NCBI GenBank assembly: GCA_947649575.1
Contig: CANSRZ010000001.1
Span: 62,001 to 126,000 of the forward strand
Direction of reading: 5' to 3'
DNA: 64,000 bases
Source: an uncultured Clostridia bacterium
Lineage (GTDB): Bacteria; Bacillota; Clostridia; Christensenellales; UBA1242
The notes below the pieces were generated by a model. It did no database searches, was not told the DNA's origin, and was given only the letters and a program-made list of their open reading frames with translations. Position 1 is the stretch's first letter. Every line of letters begins with the position of its first letter. Position numbers and translations under genes: made by a program. This document shows, one piece after another, positions 1-8,703 of this stretch.

Positions 1-2
1 AG

Positions 3-356
3 CATGGTCAAATTGCGACTATGTTTGGCAGAGTTCGCAAAATTCCTGAGATTTCATCGGCTAAATATCAACTGCGTCAGTTTGGCGAGCGCGTGGCTAT
101 GAATATGCCTCTTCAAGGCACAGCGTCTGACATTATTAAAATGGCAATGCTGAGAGTTCATGATGCGATGAAAGCTGAAAATATGAAAAGCCAGCTTATT
201 TTGCAGATACACGACGAACTTATTATTGATGTTTTTCCAGGCGAGGAGGAGAAAGCCAAAAAGCTTTTGAAAGAGCAAATGGAAAATGTTGCAGAGCTTA
301 AAGTTCCGCTTGTTGTCAGCATTGGCACAGGTGAAAACCTTTACGACTGTAAATAA
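3..356 (+). CDS. polA: DNA polymerase I, C-terminal end (partial, truncated by window start)
   Basis: Frame 3 reads HGQIATMFGRVRKIPEISSAKYQLRQFGERVAMNMPLQGTASDIIKMAM...HDE, typical family A polymerase C-terminus. Confidence 0.93.
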   Translation, partial: HGQIATMFGRVRKIPEISSAKYQLRQFGERVAMNMPLQGTASDIIKMAMLRVHDAMKAENMKSQLILQIHDELIIDVFPGEEEKAKKLLKEQMENVAELKVPLVVSIGTGENLYDCK

Positions 357-480
357 CTTTTATTTTCTTTTTTGAAAAAAAGAAACAAAAAACTTTTAGT
401 TATTGACGATTTCATGTTTTTGCTTTAATAATTTGCACTAAACAATCAATTTGCAAAAACACAAAATCGTCAACTGAAAA
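357..480 (+). repeat. Intergenic repeat copy 1-left (degenerate short palindrome plus larger hairpin)
   Basis: ttttcttttttgaaaaaaagaaac followed by inverted repeat gttattgacgatttcatgtttttgc / gcaaaaacacaaaatcgtcaac (399-475). Confidence 0.7.
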
Positions 481-503
481 TTTAATGTTAATAAAAATAA
501 TTT

Positions 504-612
504 TAAACGCTTTATTAAATACGCAAATATGTTATGATTTGACAAACTAGAAGCGGATTTATTAAAGCGTTTATAGTTTTCTTTTGGTTACTTTTCTTGT
601 AAGAAAAGTAAC
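504..612 (+). repeat. Intergenic repeat copy 1-right
   Basis: taaacgctttattaaatacgc (504-524) pairs with gcggatttattaaagcgttta (553-573); then cttttg + palindrome gttacttttcttgtaagaaaagtaac (587-612). Confidence 0.85.
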
Positions 613-815
613 ATATAAAAAATAACGGCACACGCGGCGGGGGTTTCGACTTTGTGTGTAAATCCTGATAAAACTGACCCTTATAACAAGGATTATTGGG
701 ATAATTACATAGAAAATATTGAAAATTTGCAAGAAATTTTAGGTTTTGTTCAATAAAATGTTAAAATTGTTTGACTTAATTTGTCAAATTGGGTTATACT
801 CATAATGGTGAAGTA

Positions 816-1235
816 ATGCAATACAAACGTTTGATGGGTGTTGATTATGGCGACAAAAGGATAGGCATTGCCTTGTCTGACCCTTTGTGCATCATTTCGT
901 CTGCCTTTGAGGTTTATCAAAGCAAAGGCGAAGATGACGGAATTGCACATTTGGCTGAACTGATCAAAACCTATAATGTCAGTGATGTTGCTTTTGGACT
1001 TCCACTTAACATGGACGGCAGTGAGGGCGAGCGCGCTTTAATCCATAAAAGGATTGGGCAGAAACTTGAACAAATTGCCAGTGTTAAAGTTCACTTTATT
1101 GATGAAAGACTGACTTCGTCAGAAGCAGAGGATTATCTTAAACAAAGTGGCATGAAGTGGGAAAAACGTAAAGAAGTTATTGACAAAATTTCAGCGCAGA
1201 TAATATTGCAAACTTACATGAATTCCAAAAAATAA
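816..1235 (+). CDS. ruvX: Putative pre-16S rRNA nuclease / Holliday junction resolvase-like YqgF family
   Basis: MGVDYGDKRIGIALSDPL... and FIDERLTSSEAE motifs; start trimmed to ATG 816. Confidence 0.93.
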   Translation: MQYKRLMGVDYGDKRIGIALSDPLCIISSAFEVYQSKGEDDGIAHLAELIKTYNVSDVAFGLPLNMDGSEGERALIHKRIGQKLEQIASVKVHFIDERLTSSEAEDYLKQSGMKWEKRKEVIDKISAQIILQTYMNSKK

Positions 1236-1251
1236 AAGGGGATAAAATTAT

Positions 1252-1719
1252 ATGAGCGAAAAGAAAGTAACAAAAAAAGAACAGGCACAACCAGTTGATT
1301 TATTAGACGTGCTTCTTGACAAAAACAATAAAGAGCCTATTGTTTTAATGGATGAAAAAGGCAGACAAATCTCTTTTGAACAAGTTGCTATCATTCCTTA
1401 TGATATCAATGACACAAAAGTTCTTTATGTTGTTTTGAAACCAATCGACAAGATTGACGGCATTGCTGATGATGAAGCTGTTGTTTTCCTTGTAGACCAA
1501 GACAAAAACGGCAATACTGTTTTAAGAGTTGAAGAGGATGAAGAAGTTGCAATCGCTGTATTTGATAAATACTATGACTTGCTTGAAGAAGCAAGAGCTG
1601 CTGCTCCTAAGAAAACAACAACTGCTAAAAAAGCTCCTTCTAAGACTGCAACAACTAAGAAAGCTCCTGCAAAAACAACTGCACCTGCTAAGAAAGTTGC
1701 TGGCAAAAAAAGCAAATAA
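1252..1719 (+). CDS. DUF1292 family protein with Lys/Ala/Thr-rich C-terminal tail
   Basis: DUF1292-like core (FEQVAIIPYDINDTKVLYVVLKPI...EVAIAVFDKYYDLLEEA) next to ruvX; tail KKTTTAKKAPSKTATTKKAPAKTTAPAKKVAGKKSK. Confidence 0.85.
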   Translation: MSEKKVTKKEQAQPVDLLDVLLDKNNKEPIVLMDEKGRQISFEQVAIIPYDINDTKVLYVVLKPIDKIDGIADDEAVVFLVDQDKNGNTVLRVEEDEEVAIAVFDKYYDLLEEARAAAPKKTTTAKKAPSKTATTKKAPAKTTAPAKKVAGKKSK

Positions 1720-1734
1720 TTGTTTAAAACAAAG

Positions 1735-1760
1735 CACCACCTTTATTGGTGGTTTTTTTT
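1735..1760 (+). terminator. Rho-independent terminator after DUF1292 gene
   Basis: caccac-ctttatt-ggtggttttttttg. Confidence 0.85.
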
Positions 1761-1841
1761 GTTTTTATATTGGTATATATTTTTGCTTTTTGAGCAAACT
1801 ATAATTACAAGGCTTGTCCTTGAAAACAGGAGGTGAAAACT

Positions 1842-1967
1842 ATGTTTGGTAAAAAAGCCAAAAAAGAAAAGGCTTCAAAGAAAGCAAAAAACGCTAATGT
1901 TGAAGCTTCAACTGACACTGCAAAAAATTGCTCAGCTAAAAATTCTAGTGCAAAAAACAGCAAGTAG
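1842..1967 (+). CDS. Small lysine-rich protein (41 aa), not in the supplied ORF list
   Basis: SD aggaggtg before ATG 1842; MFGKKAKKEKASKKAKNANVEASTDTAKNCSAKNSSAKNSK*; followed by a terminator. Confidence 0.7.
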   Translation: MFGKKAKKEKASKKAKNANVEASTDTAKNCSAKNSSAKNSK

Positions 1968-1978
1968 TCAATAGTTTT

Positions 1979-2012
1979 CAAAAAAAAAGAGGCGATTGCC
2001 TCTTTTTTTATT
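1979..2012. terminator. Bidirectional terminator between convergent genes
   Basis: caaaaaaaaagaggcgattgcctctttttttatt between + gene ending 1967 and - gene ending 2017. Confidence 0.85.
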
Positions 2013-2016
2013 CTAA

Positions 2017-2730
2017 TTAATTTTGTCTTTCAACAAGTTCTCTGGAAAGTTTTTCAAAAGTCAATTCAAAACTTGCTTGGCCTTTATTGCCAGAAACCAC
2101 AGCTTTTGATGTTGTAAACTCACTGCGTTTTAACTGAACAGTAGGAAAAGTTTCTGTCAATTTTTCTTCATAACCTAAAATTTCATATTCAACTGAAACG
2201 TCAACAAGATAGATATCTTCATTCAAGAATGAGAACACTCTGCCGTTATAGATAAAAGCATTTTCATTACTAGCAGAGCCATTATAAACTGAAATGCTTT
2301 CAGTTATTGCACTTGATGGAGTTATATTTACATTCACGTTTAGATTTGTCACTTCTGCAAAGTTGATTTTAATGCCTGTCAGGGCAGTGTACATCATCTG
2401 CATTGGCGAACTTTCTGAGAAAACTCCTGTATAAGTTCCAGCGGTGTCAGCGCTCATGGCGAATTTATAGCTAGAATCCAACGAAATGACCTGTGAAGAA
2501 TTTTTAACCCAACAAATAAATTGCCCGCCATTTTCAGTTGCCGTTAAAGTAACCTCACTGTTTTCAGCAATTTGAGTTGTTTTGTTTGGTCCATGAACTT
2601 CGCCTCGCGAACTGCTTTTTAAAACTTCAATGTTATAATAATTCACTTGTGAGCAAGCAGTTAACAAAAACATTGGCACTAAAAACAGCACCAAAACAAT
2701 CATGAATTTTTTATTAAAAATCTTTTTCAT
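2017..2730 (-). CDS. Putative lipoprotein
   Basis: Signal peptide with lipobox: MKKIFNKKFMIVLVLFLVPMFLLTACSQ. Confidence 0.85.
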   Translation of the reverse strand: MKKIFNKKFMIVLVLFLVPMFLLTACSQVNYYNIEVLKSSSRGEVHGPNKTTQIAENSEVTLTATENGGQFICWVKNSSQVISLDSSYKFAMSADTAGTYTGVFSESSPMQMMYTALTGIKINFAEVTNLNVNVNITPSSAITESISVYNGSASNENAFIYNGRVFSFLNEDIYLVDVSVEYEILGYEEKLTETFPTVQLKRSEFTTSKAVVSGNKGQASFELTFEKLSRELVERQN

Positions 2731-2852
2731 AGTTATATTATCTCTATTTTTCTAAAATTTGTCAAATTATTTACTTAAATTTTAATTTTAAATTGAGTTT
2801 TTTAGAGTATTTTTTTTATCCTTGCATAAAATACATAGCGTAAGGAGTTTTT

Positions 2853-3623
2853 ATGTGGGAGTTTTCCTTAAATTTGCGGTCTGAAAACTTTAGTCTGGCA
2901 AAACAACTTTTTTTATCAATAAAAGAGTTTTCATCTTCGCTTAGCGGGGTTGTAACTTCTCATGAAGAGCATGGCTATATCTCAATTTTGATTGGTGCTA
3001 AAAAAGAATATAAGCAAGACTATGAGCATTTTCTTTCAAAACTTATAACGCAAACAATATGTTCTTATTATAAGTCTGAGTTTTTAAGCCAAAATTTGAT
3101 TTTGCCTCGTCATGATAAAATAGGCGTTTTTGCTTTCAAGAAAGCACTTTTAAATTTTGATAGAGAAACAGATTATTATATAATCGGGCGAAGTTTGGAT
3201 TTTAACAAAAATTTATATCTAGAAAGTTTTTATAATTTTAAACTTGCTCCGCTTAAAGCCAAATGGGCAGAGCTTGTGTCTTTGGCTAATGAAAATCGTG
3301 ATTATTTGATTTCAACGGATAGTTTTATCGACCTATTGAAATTTTTGATTGACAATCTTGATATTTGTGAAGAGGAGGTGGACATTATTGAAGAGCCAAA
3401 CGGATACAAGCTTTATCTTGGCAAAGAAGATGACGAAGATTTTGCAAACAAAGTGTTAAATGAAGAAGCCCTTATCTCTTCAATTATTGACCTTGCGCCG
3501 CAAAAAATAAACTTATATTGTCATAATAATTCAAGTGCGACAAATCTTTTAGAGAAAATTTTTGACCAACGCATAAATGTGACCACGATTGGTTCGGCAG
3601 CAGTGCAAAAGATAAACAAATAA
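2853..3623 (+). CDS. ytxC: YtxC-like sporulation protein
   Basis: SFYNFKLAPLKAKWAELVSLANENRDYLISTDSFIDLLKFLIDN resembles YtxC family; lies directly upstream of thrS as in Bacillus. Confidence 0.7.
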   Translation: MWEFSLNLRSENFSLAKQLFLSIKEFSSSLSGVVTSHEEHGYISILIGAKKEYKQDYEHFLSKLITQTICSYYKSEFLSQNLILPRHDKIGVFAFKKALLNFDRETDYYIIGRSLDFNKNLYLESFYNFKLAPLKAKWAELVSLANENRDYLISTDSFIDLLKFLIDNLDICEEEVDIIEEPNGYKLYLGKEDDEDFANKVLNEEALISSIIDLAPQKINLYCHNNSSATNLLEKIFDQRINVTTIGSAAVQKINK

Positions 3624-3645
3624 GTGCCTAGTGGCACTTTTTTTA
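3622..3645 (+). terminator. Rho-independent terminator
   Basis: aagtgcctagtggcacttttttt. Confidence 0.8.
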
Positions 3646-3673
3646 TATTATTTAATAATCTTTGTAAAATCGC

Positions 3674-3702
3674 TTGACAAATTGTTTTGAAAGCATTAAA
3701 AT
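3674..3702 (+). promoter_or_regulatory. Sigma-A-type promoter for thrS T-box
   Basis: TTGACA (3674-3679), 17 nt, TAAAAT (3697-3702). Confidence 0.75.
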
Positions 3703-3708
3703 ATTGTT

Positions 3709-3934
3709 GTTAAAATTGCTTTGAGCAAAAGACAAGTAGCATTATTTGATGTGTTCAGAGAAGAGGCGGTTGGTGAAAGCCTTAAACTAAAATAATCGTG
3801 AAACCACTTTGGCTGAGACAAGCGTTTAATATAAATGAGAGGCTATAATTTTAGCAATTAAGGTGGAACCGCGGTTTTAATTTAATCGTCCTTAAATACT
3901 TAGGCATTTGCTTTTGTATTTAAGGACTTTTTTT
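3709..3934 (+). ncRNA. T-box leader (tRNA-Thr specific) upstream of thrS
   Basis: T-box sequence aaggtggaaccgcgg (3860-3874); candidate ACC (Thr) specifier in gaaACCac; terminator stem gtccttaaatac/gtatttaaggac + T7. Confidence 0.93.
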
Positions 3935-4023
3935 CAAGCCTAGCAGCCCAAGTGCGGCGCGACTGTTAGCAAAAAGACAGAAAATGCTTGATTTTTCCGT
4001 TCAACTTATAAGAAAGCAAAAAG

Positions 4024-4135
4024 CTTAACGCTTCTTTATTTCTGCGAATTGCTAATAAAGAAGAATAAATTAAAGCAAAAATAATGAAGCGTTAAAATTT
4101 TTCTTTTGCTTACTTTTCTTGTTAAGAAAAGTAAG
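4024..4135 (+). repeat. Intergenic repeat copy 2
   Basis: cttaacgcttctttatttctgc...gcaaaaataatgaagcgttaa then cttttg + palindrome cttacttttcttgttaagaaaagtaag (4109-4135). Confidence 0.85.
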
Positions 4136-4159
4136 TCATAAAAATAAAAAGGAGTATTT

Positions 4160-5893
4160 ATGAAAAAAGAATTAGATGAAGGACTTCAAAAAGCGCGCCA
4201 TAGCATGGCACACGTGCTGGCAAAAGCACTTATGGGACTCTATCCAAAAACAAAACTCACAATTGGACCTGCAATTGATGATGGCTTTTATTATGACGTC
4301 GACCTCGACGAACAACTTACGCCAGACCACTTCGACGCTATCGAAAAGAAAATGCGCGAAATCTTGAATAAAGGTGAATCTTTCACTAGAAAAGAAGTTT
4401 CTAAACAAGAAGCGCTTAAACTTTTTGCAGGCAACGAGTATAAAACTGAAATCATCAATGAGTTGCCAAACGACGCAACAATCACGTTATATTATACTGG
4501 CGATAACTTTTTTGACCTTTGCCGAGGACCTCACGTTGAAAGCACAAGAAATCTTCAAAATTTTGGCTATAAAATCCATAGCGTGAACGGTGCATACTGG
4601 CGTGGCAACGAGAAAAATAAAATGCTTCAACGCGTTTATGTTTATGCGTTTAAGTCTAAAAAAGAACTCGCCGACCACATTGCAATGCTTGAAGAGGCTA
4701 AGAAGAGGGATAACCGCAAACTTGGCAAAGAACTTGGGCTGTTTATGATTTCGCCAGAGGGACCAGGCTTTCCGTTCTATCTTCCAAACGGAATGATTGT
4801 ACGCAATGAACTTATTGACTATTGGCATCAAATCCATAGAAAGGCAGGCTATAAGGAGGTTTTGACTCCAATTATGCTTTCTCGTCATTTATGGGAAACT
4901 TCTGGTCACTGGGATCATTATAAAGCAAATATGTACACAACAAAAATTGACGATACAGATTTTGCTATCAAGCCTATGAACTGCCCAGGTGGAATTTTGG
5001 TTTATAAAAATTCACCACATTCTTACAGAGATTTGCCTTTAAGGGTAGGCGAGCTTGGGCTTGTTCATCGTCATGAAAAGTCAGGCGAACTTGGCGGTAT
5101 GATGAGAGTGCGTTGCTTTACACAAGATGACGCGCATATATTTATGACTCCTAGCCAAATAAAGGATGAAATCAAGGGCGTTGTTGAGCTTATTGACAAA
5201 GTTTATAAAATTTTTAATTTCACTTATCATGTTGAGCTTTCAACTCGTCCAGAAAACAGCATGGGCAGTGATGAGGATTGGAATTTGGCAACTGATGCTT
5301 TGAAATCTGCTCTTGATGAACTTAAACTTGACTATGTTATCAATGAGGGCGACGGGGCGTTCTATGGACCAAAGATTGACTTCCATTTGAATGACGCAAT
5401 TGGCAGAACTTGGCAATGCGGAACTATTCAACTTGACTTCCAACTTCCACAACGTTTTGAACTTGAATACACTGGCGAGGATGGTGAAAAACATAGACCT
5501 ATTATGATACACCGCGTTGTTTATGGTTCAATTGACCGCTTCTTTGGCATTTTGATTGAGCATTTTGCTGGCGCATTTCCGCTTTGGCTTGCACCTGAAC
5601 AGGTTAGGGTGCTTACTCTTGCTGACAGAAACAATGCTTATGCTGAAAAAATTGCAGAGGTTTTGCGTAATAAAAACATTCGTGTTGAGCTTGACGAGAG
5701 AAACGAAAAGATTGGTTTTAAAATTAGAGAGGCATTATCTATGAAAGTGCCATATCTTATTATTGTTGGTGACGGCGAAGAAAGCACTGGCACAATCTCT
5801 ATTCGTGGGCGCGGAAACGAAAGTGCAAGCGGGTTAAAATTGGCAGACTTTGTCGAAAGGCTTGAAAATGAGATAAAAACTAAAAAAATCTAA
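4160..5893 (+). CDS. thrS: Threonyl-tRNA synthetase without N-terminal TGS domain
   Basis: Starts near the editing domain (ARHSMAHVLAKAL...CRGPHV); class II motifs CPGGILVYKN, RVRCFTQDDAHIF, anticodon-binding domain; T-box upstream. Confidence 0.97.
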   Translation: MKKELDEGLQKARHSMAHVLAKALMGLYPKTKLTIGPAIDDGFYYDVDLDEQLTPDHFDAIEKKMREILNKGESFTRKEVSKQEALKLFAGNEYKTEIINELPNDATITLYYTGDNFFDLCRGPHVESTRNLQNFGYKIHSVNGAYWRGNEKNKMLQRVYVYAFKSKKELADHIAMLEEAKKRDNRKLGKELGLFMISPEGPGFPFYLPNGMIVRNELIDYWHQIHRKAGYKEVLTPIMLSRHLWETSGHWDHYKANMYTTKIDDTDFAIKPMNCPGGILVYKNSPHSYRDLPLRVGELGLVHRHEKSGELGGMMRVRCFTQDDAHIFMTPSQIKDEIKGVVELIDKVYKIFNFTYHVELSTRPENSMGSDEDWNLATDALKSALDELKLDYVINEGDGAFYGPKIDFHLNDAIGRTWQCGTIQLDFQLPQRFELEYTGEDGEKHRPIMIHRVVYGSIDRFFGILIEHFAGAFPLWLAPEQVRVLTLADRNNAYAEKIAEVLRNKNIRVELDERNEKIGFKIREALSMKVPYLIIVGDGEESTGTISIRGRGNESASGLKLADFVERLENEIKTKKI

Positions 5894-5948
5894 CTGTTTT
5901 TGTTTTGAAAATTAAACTTTTTATGTTATCCTAAGGAGGAAATTGAAT

Positions 5949-6020
5949 TTGGGCGGAACTATTGGCATTATCTTTGTTATATTCATCGCGTTTCTGTTCA
6001 TATTTATATTCAAAAAATGA
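5949..6020 (+). CDS. 23-aa single-TM microprotein
   Basis: SD aaggagga then TTG 5949; MGGTIGIIFVIFIAFLFIFIFKK*; not in ORF list. Confidence 0.55.
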   Translation: MGGTIGIIFVIFIAFLFIFIFKK

Positions 6021-6074
6021 GCAACATTTGTTTTGACAAATTATGCTTTAAAATTATTTATCGGAGGTTAAAAA

Positions 6075-6578
6075 ATGGGAATTTCATTAGTTCTTGCAAA
6101 ATTGGATGTTGCTCAAATTGTGCTTATTGTGTTTATTGCACTTCTTGTGATTGCTTATCCAATCCTTATCACAAGACGTAACAAAAAGGAAAACACAAAA
6201 CTTACTGAGCAAACAAACTCACTCAAAAGAGGAGATAAGGTTTTAACAACCAGTGGCGTTTATGGCACTATTGTTGACCTTCAACTTGAGAACGACAAAA
6301 AGATTGTCACAATCGAGACTGGAACTGAAAAGAAAAGAGGCTACATCTCTGTTGACGCTTATGCGATTTATACTGTCTTCCCAGATGAGAAAGAGCTTGC
6401 TGCACAAGAAGCCGCTGCCAAAGCCAAAGAGGAAGAAAAGGCTAAAAACGAAACAAAGCCAGAAACAAAGATTGCTGATAAAACTGAAACTCAGCCAGCA
6501 GAAGTTGTTGAGAATTCAGACGTCAGCGTTGAAGACGTAAAAGCTCAGATTTCTGGAAAGAAAAGCAAAAATAAATAA
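6075..6578 (+). CDS. yajC: Preprotein translocase subunit YajC
   Basis: N-terminal TM + RRNKKENTKLTEQTNSLKRGDKVLTTSGVYGTIVDL; upstream of secDF. Confidence 0.95.
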   Translation: MGISLVLAKLDVAQIVLIVFIALLVIAYPILITRRNKKENTKLTEQTNSLKRGDKVLTTSGVYGTIVDLQLENDKKIVTIETGTEKKRGYISVDAYAIYTVFPDEKELAAQEAAAKAKEEEKAKNETKPETKIADKTETQPAEVVENSDVSVEDVKAQISGKKSKNK

Positions 6579-6689
6579 AGCAAAATAAAAATAATCTCTT
6601 TTGACGGAGATTGTTTTTTAATTGTTCTTAAAAAGCAGTCCTTTGCATACTTTATAGTATAAATTTTGTGCAAGGAGGCAATAAGATAC

Positions 6690-7115
6690 ATGAAAGCATT
6701 AAAACTCAGAAGAGCAAGAACTAAAGAGGTGAAAGGAGAAAGCTCTCTACTTATTAGATTTATAAAAGGCACTTTGATTGCTCTCTCATTTTCACTTGTA
6801 GGCATTCTCATATTTGCATTTATACTTAAATTTACTAATATCTCTGAAAGTGTTATCACTCCAGTTAATCAAGTTATCAAGGGGATTAGTATCTTTCTTG
6901 GGGTTTTTATTGCTTTGAAAAAACAAAAGGGAAACGGACTTGTTAGCGGACTTTTGATTGGCTTAGGCTTCACAATCGTGGCATTTTTGGTGTTTTCTGC
7001 TTTAAGCAGACATATCAGTTTTGATTTAAGTTTGCTTTATGATATGCTGTTTGGCACTATAATTGGCGGAATTTGTGGCATAATTTGCGTGAATATCAAA
7101 AAAAGTTCAGTTTAA
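6690..7115 (+). CDS. TIGR04086-type (YrzE-like) membrane protein
   Basis: About four TM segments, position between yajC and secD; SD aaggagg. Confidence 0.65.
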   Translation: MKALKLRRARTKEVKGESSLLIRFIKGTLIALSFSLVGILIFAFILKFTNISESVITPVNQVIKGISIFLGVFIALKKQKGNGLVSGLLIGLGFTIVAFLVFSALSRHISFDLSLLYDMLFGTIIGGICGIICVNIKKSSV

Positions 7116-7128
7116 TTTAAAAAAATGT

Positions 7129-7157
7129 TTGACAGTTTCCCTTTATTCAACTATAAT
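7129..7157 (+). promoter_or_regulatory. Consensus promoter for secDF
   Basis: TTGACA (7129-7134), 17 nt, TATAAT (7152-7157). Confidence 0.85.
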
Positions 7158-7163
7158 AGAAAG

Positions 7164-7290
7164 GAAGTTGATATCAAATTCGACAATTTTGGGCAGTTTT
7201 GTACCATTTCGTCGAATTCCGACTAAACATTTCTCAAAATATGAGAAAACAAACTTTTAATCTATTGAGGCTTTAAAGGGGAATTTTTTA
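7164..7290 (+). ncRNA. Structured secD 5' leader (candidate cis-regulatory RNA)
   Basis: AATTCGAC/GTCGAATT (7177-7218) and TTTCTCA/TGAGAAA (7230-7248) hairpins between promoter and secD. Confidence 0.45.
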
Positions 7291-8703
7291 ATGAGTAAAA
7301 AGCGTGCTAGAATTAGATTTACATGGTTGGCAATCGTCGTTTTGATTGGCATATTGCTTGCTGTGTGTCCTTTTAATATTCCTTTCACAACTTATCGTTA
7401 TAACGGCTTTGCAAATTCGATTTCTCTTGGACTTGACCTTTCGGGCGGTGTTTCGGTTGTTTATGATTGCACTCCTGCAAAGAATTCAAATTCAAGCGAT
7501 ATCACAAACGCTATTGACGCAACCTGTGAAAGGCTTGAACAAGTTTTATATAACGAGGGTTATAGTGAAGCAAGTGTAAGGCGACAAAGCGGGAACAGAA
7601 TCAGAATTGAAGTTCCAAACGTGACAGACTCGTCTGAGGTTTTTTCATTCCTTGAAGACCCTAAAACACTGCACATGACTCTTGTTGAATGTACTGACCC
7701 TGACAATCCGCCAGAGGATTTTGTAAACGGCTTTGATATTGACAGTGTTAATGTTTCTATGCAAGAGGATAAGTATGGCGTTTCGGTTAAGTTCACAAGC
7801 GAGGGTGCTACAAAGTTTGCAAACTTGACAGAACAGGCTGCAAACGGTGAAAAGAAAATCTATATTTATCTTGGCGACATCAATGCTAACAATTTGTTTG
7901 GACAAGTTACTTGCGAAAGCAAAATCACAGGAGGGTCTACATTTATCTCTGGCGACAGCATGAGTGATTATGACTCTGCAAAGGAATATGCTTACAACAT
8001 TATGAGTGGAACTTTCCAAGTTGAACTCACATTGATTGAAAACTCAGTGATTTCTGCAACTCTTGGCAAAAACGCACTCACTTATGGAATTATTGCAGGT
8101 GCTGTTGCTCTTGTGATTGTTATGCTTATTATGTGGCTTCGCTATGGCGACTTTGGACTACTTGCAAACTTTGCTCTTATCGTTTATGCTGTGCTTATGT
8201 TATTCTTCTTGCAAGCCATTCCATTTATTCAACTCACTTTGCCAGGCATAGCGGGTATAATTTTGTCGCTCGGCATGGCGGTTGACGGCAATGTTATCAT
8301 TTTTGAACGTATCAAAGAAGAATATGCCAAAGGTAAAAAGATTCATCTTGCTGTTAAGAGTGGCTTTAAACGTGCGTTCTGGCCAATCTTTGACAGTAAC
8401 ATCACAACAATTATCACTTCAATCGTGCTTTATATCCTTGGCACTGCTTCAATCAAAGGCTTTGCGTTGACTCTTCTGCTCGGCATTTTGCTCTCAATGT
8501 TTACAACCCTTGTTGTAACAAGATTTTTCGTTAAATCGTATCTTCCGCTTAACAGCACAAATCCAAGAAAGCTTCGCTTGCACAGAGAAAAGGGTGTTGT
8601 GGAAATCAAAGAGGACGAAACTGAAAAGGTTGAGGATAATGCTATTCCTTTTACAGCACTTGAAACTCCTGAAAACGTAACAGGAGGTGAGAACAATGAC
8701 TAA
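7291..8703 (+). CDS. secD: Protein translocase subunit SecD
   Basis: GLDLSGGVSVVYDC; LGMAVDGNVIIFERIKEE; followed by secF. Confidence 0.97.
   Translation: MSKKRARIRFTWLAIVVLIGILLAVCPFNIPFTTYRYNGFANSISLGLDLSGGVSVVYDCTPAKNSNSSDITNAIDATCERLEQVLYNEGYSEASVRRQSGNRIRIEVPNVTDSSEVFSFLEDPKTLHMTLVECTDPDNPPEDFVNGFDIDSVNVSMQEDKYGVSVKFTSEGATKFANLTEQAANGEKKIYIYLGDINANNLFGQVTCESKITGGSTFISGDSMSDYDSAKEYAYNIMSGTFQVELTLIENSVISATLGKNALTYGIIAGAVALVIVMLIMWLRYGDFGLLANFALIVYAVLMLFFLQAIPFIQLTLPGIAGIILSLGMAVDGNVIIFERIKEEYAKGKKIHLAVKSGFKRAFWPIFDSNITTIITSIVLYILGTASIKGFALTLLLGILLSMFTTLVVTRFFVKSYLPLNSTNPRKLRLHREKGVVEIKEDETEKVEDNAIPFTALETPENVTGGENND

Noticed and set aside
1529-1804. 91-aa plus ORF in DUF1292 gene
   Set aside because: Leu/Lys-rich shifted frame of a Lys/Ala-rich tail, extends over a terminator
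3946-3972. ctagcagcccaagtgcggcgcgactgttag hairpin after the T-box
   Set aside because: Weak stem with a large loop; no link to the T-box or to the repeat family
4487-4888. 133-aa minus-strand ORF
   Set aside because: Antisense to thrS; no SD or family resemblance
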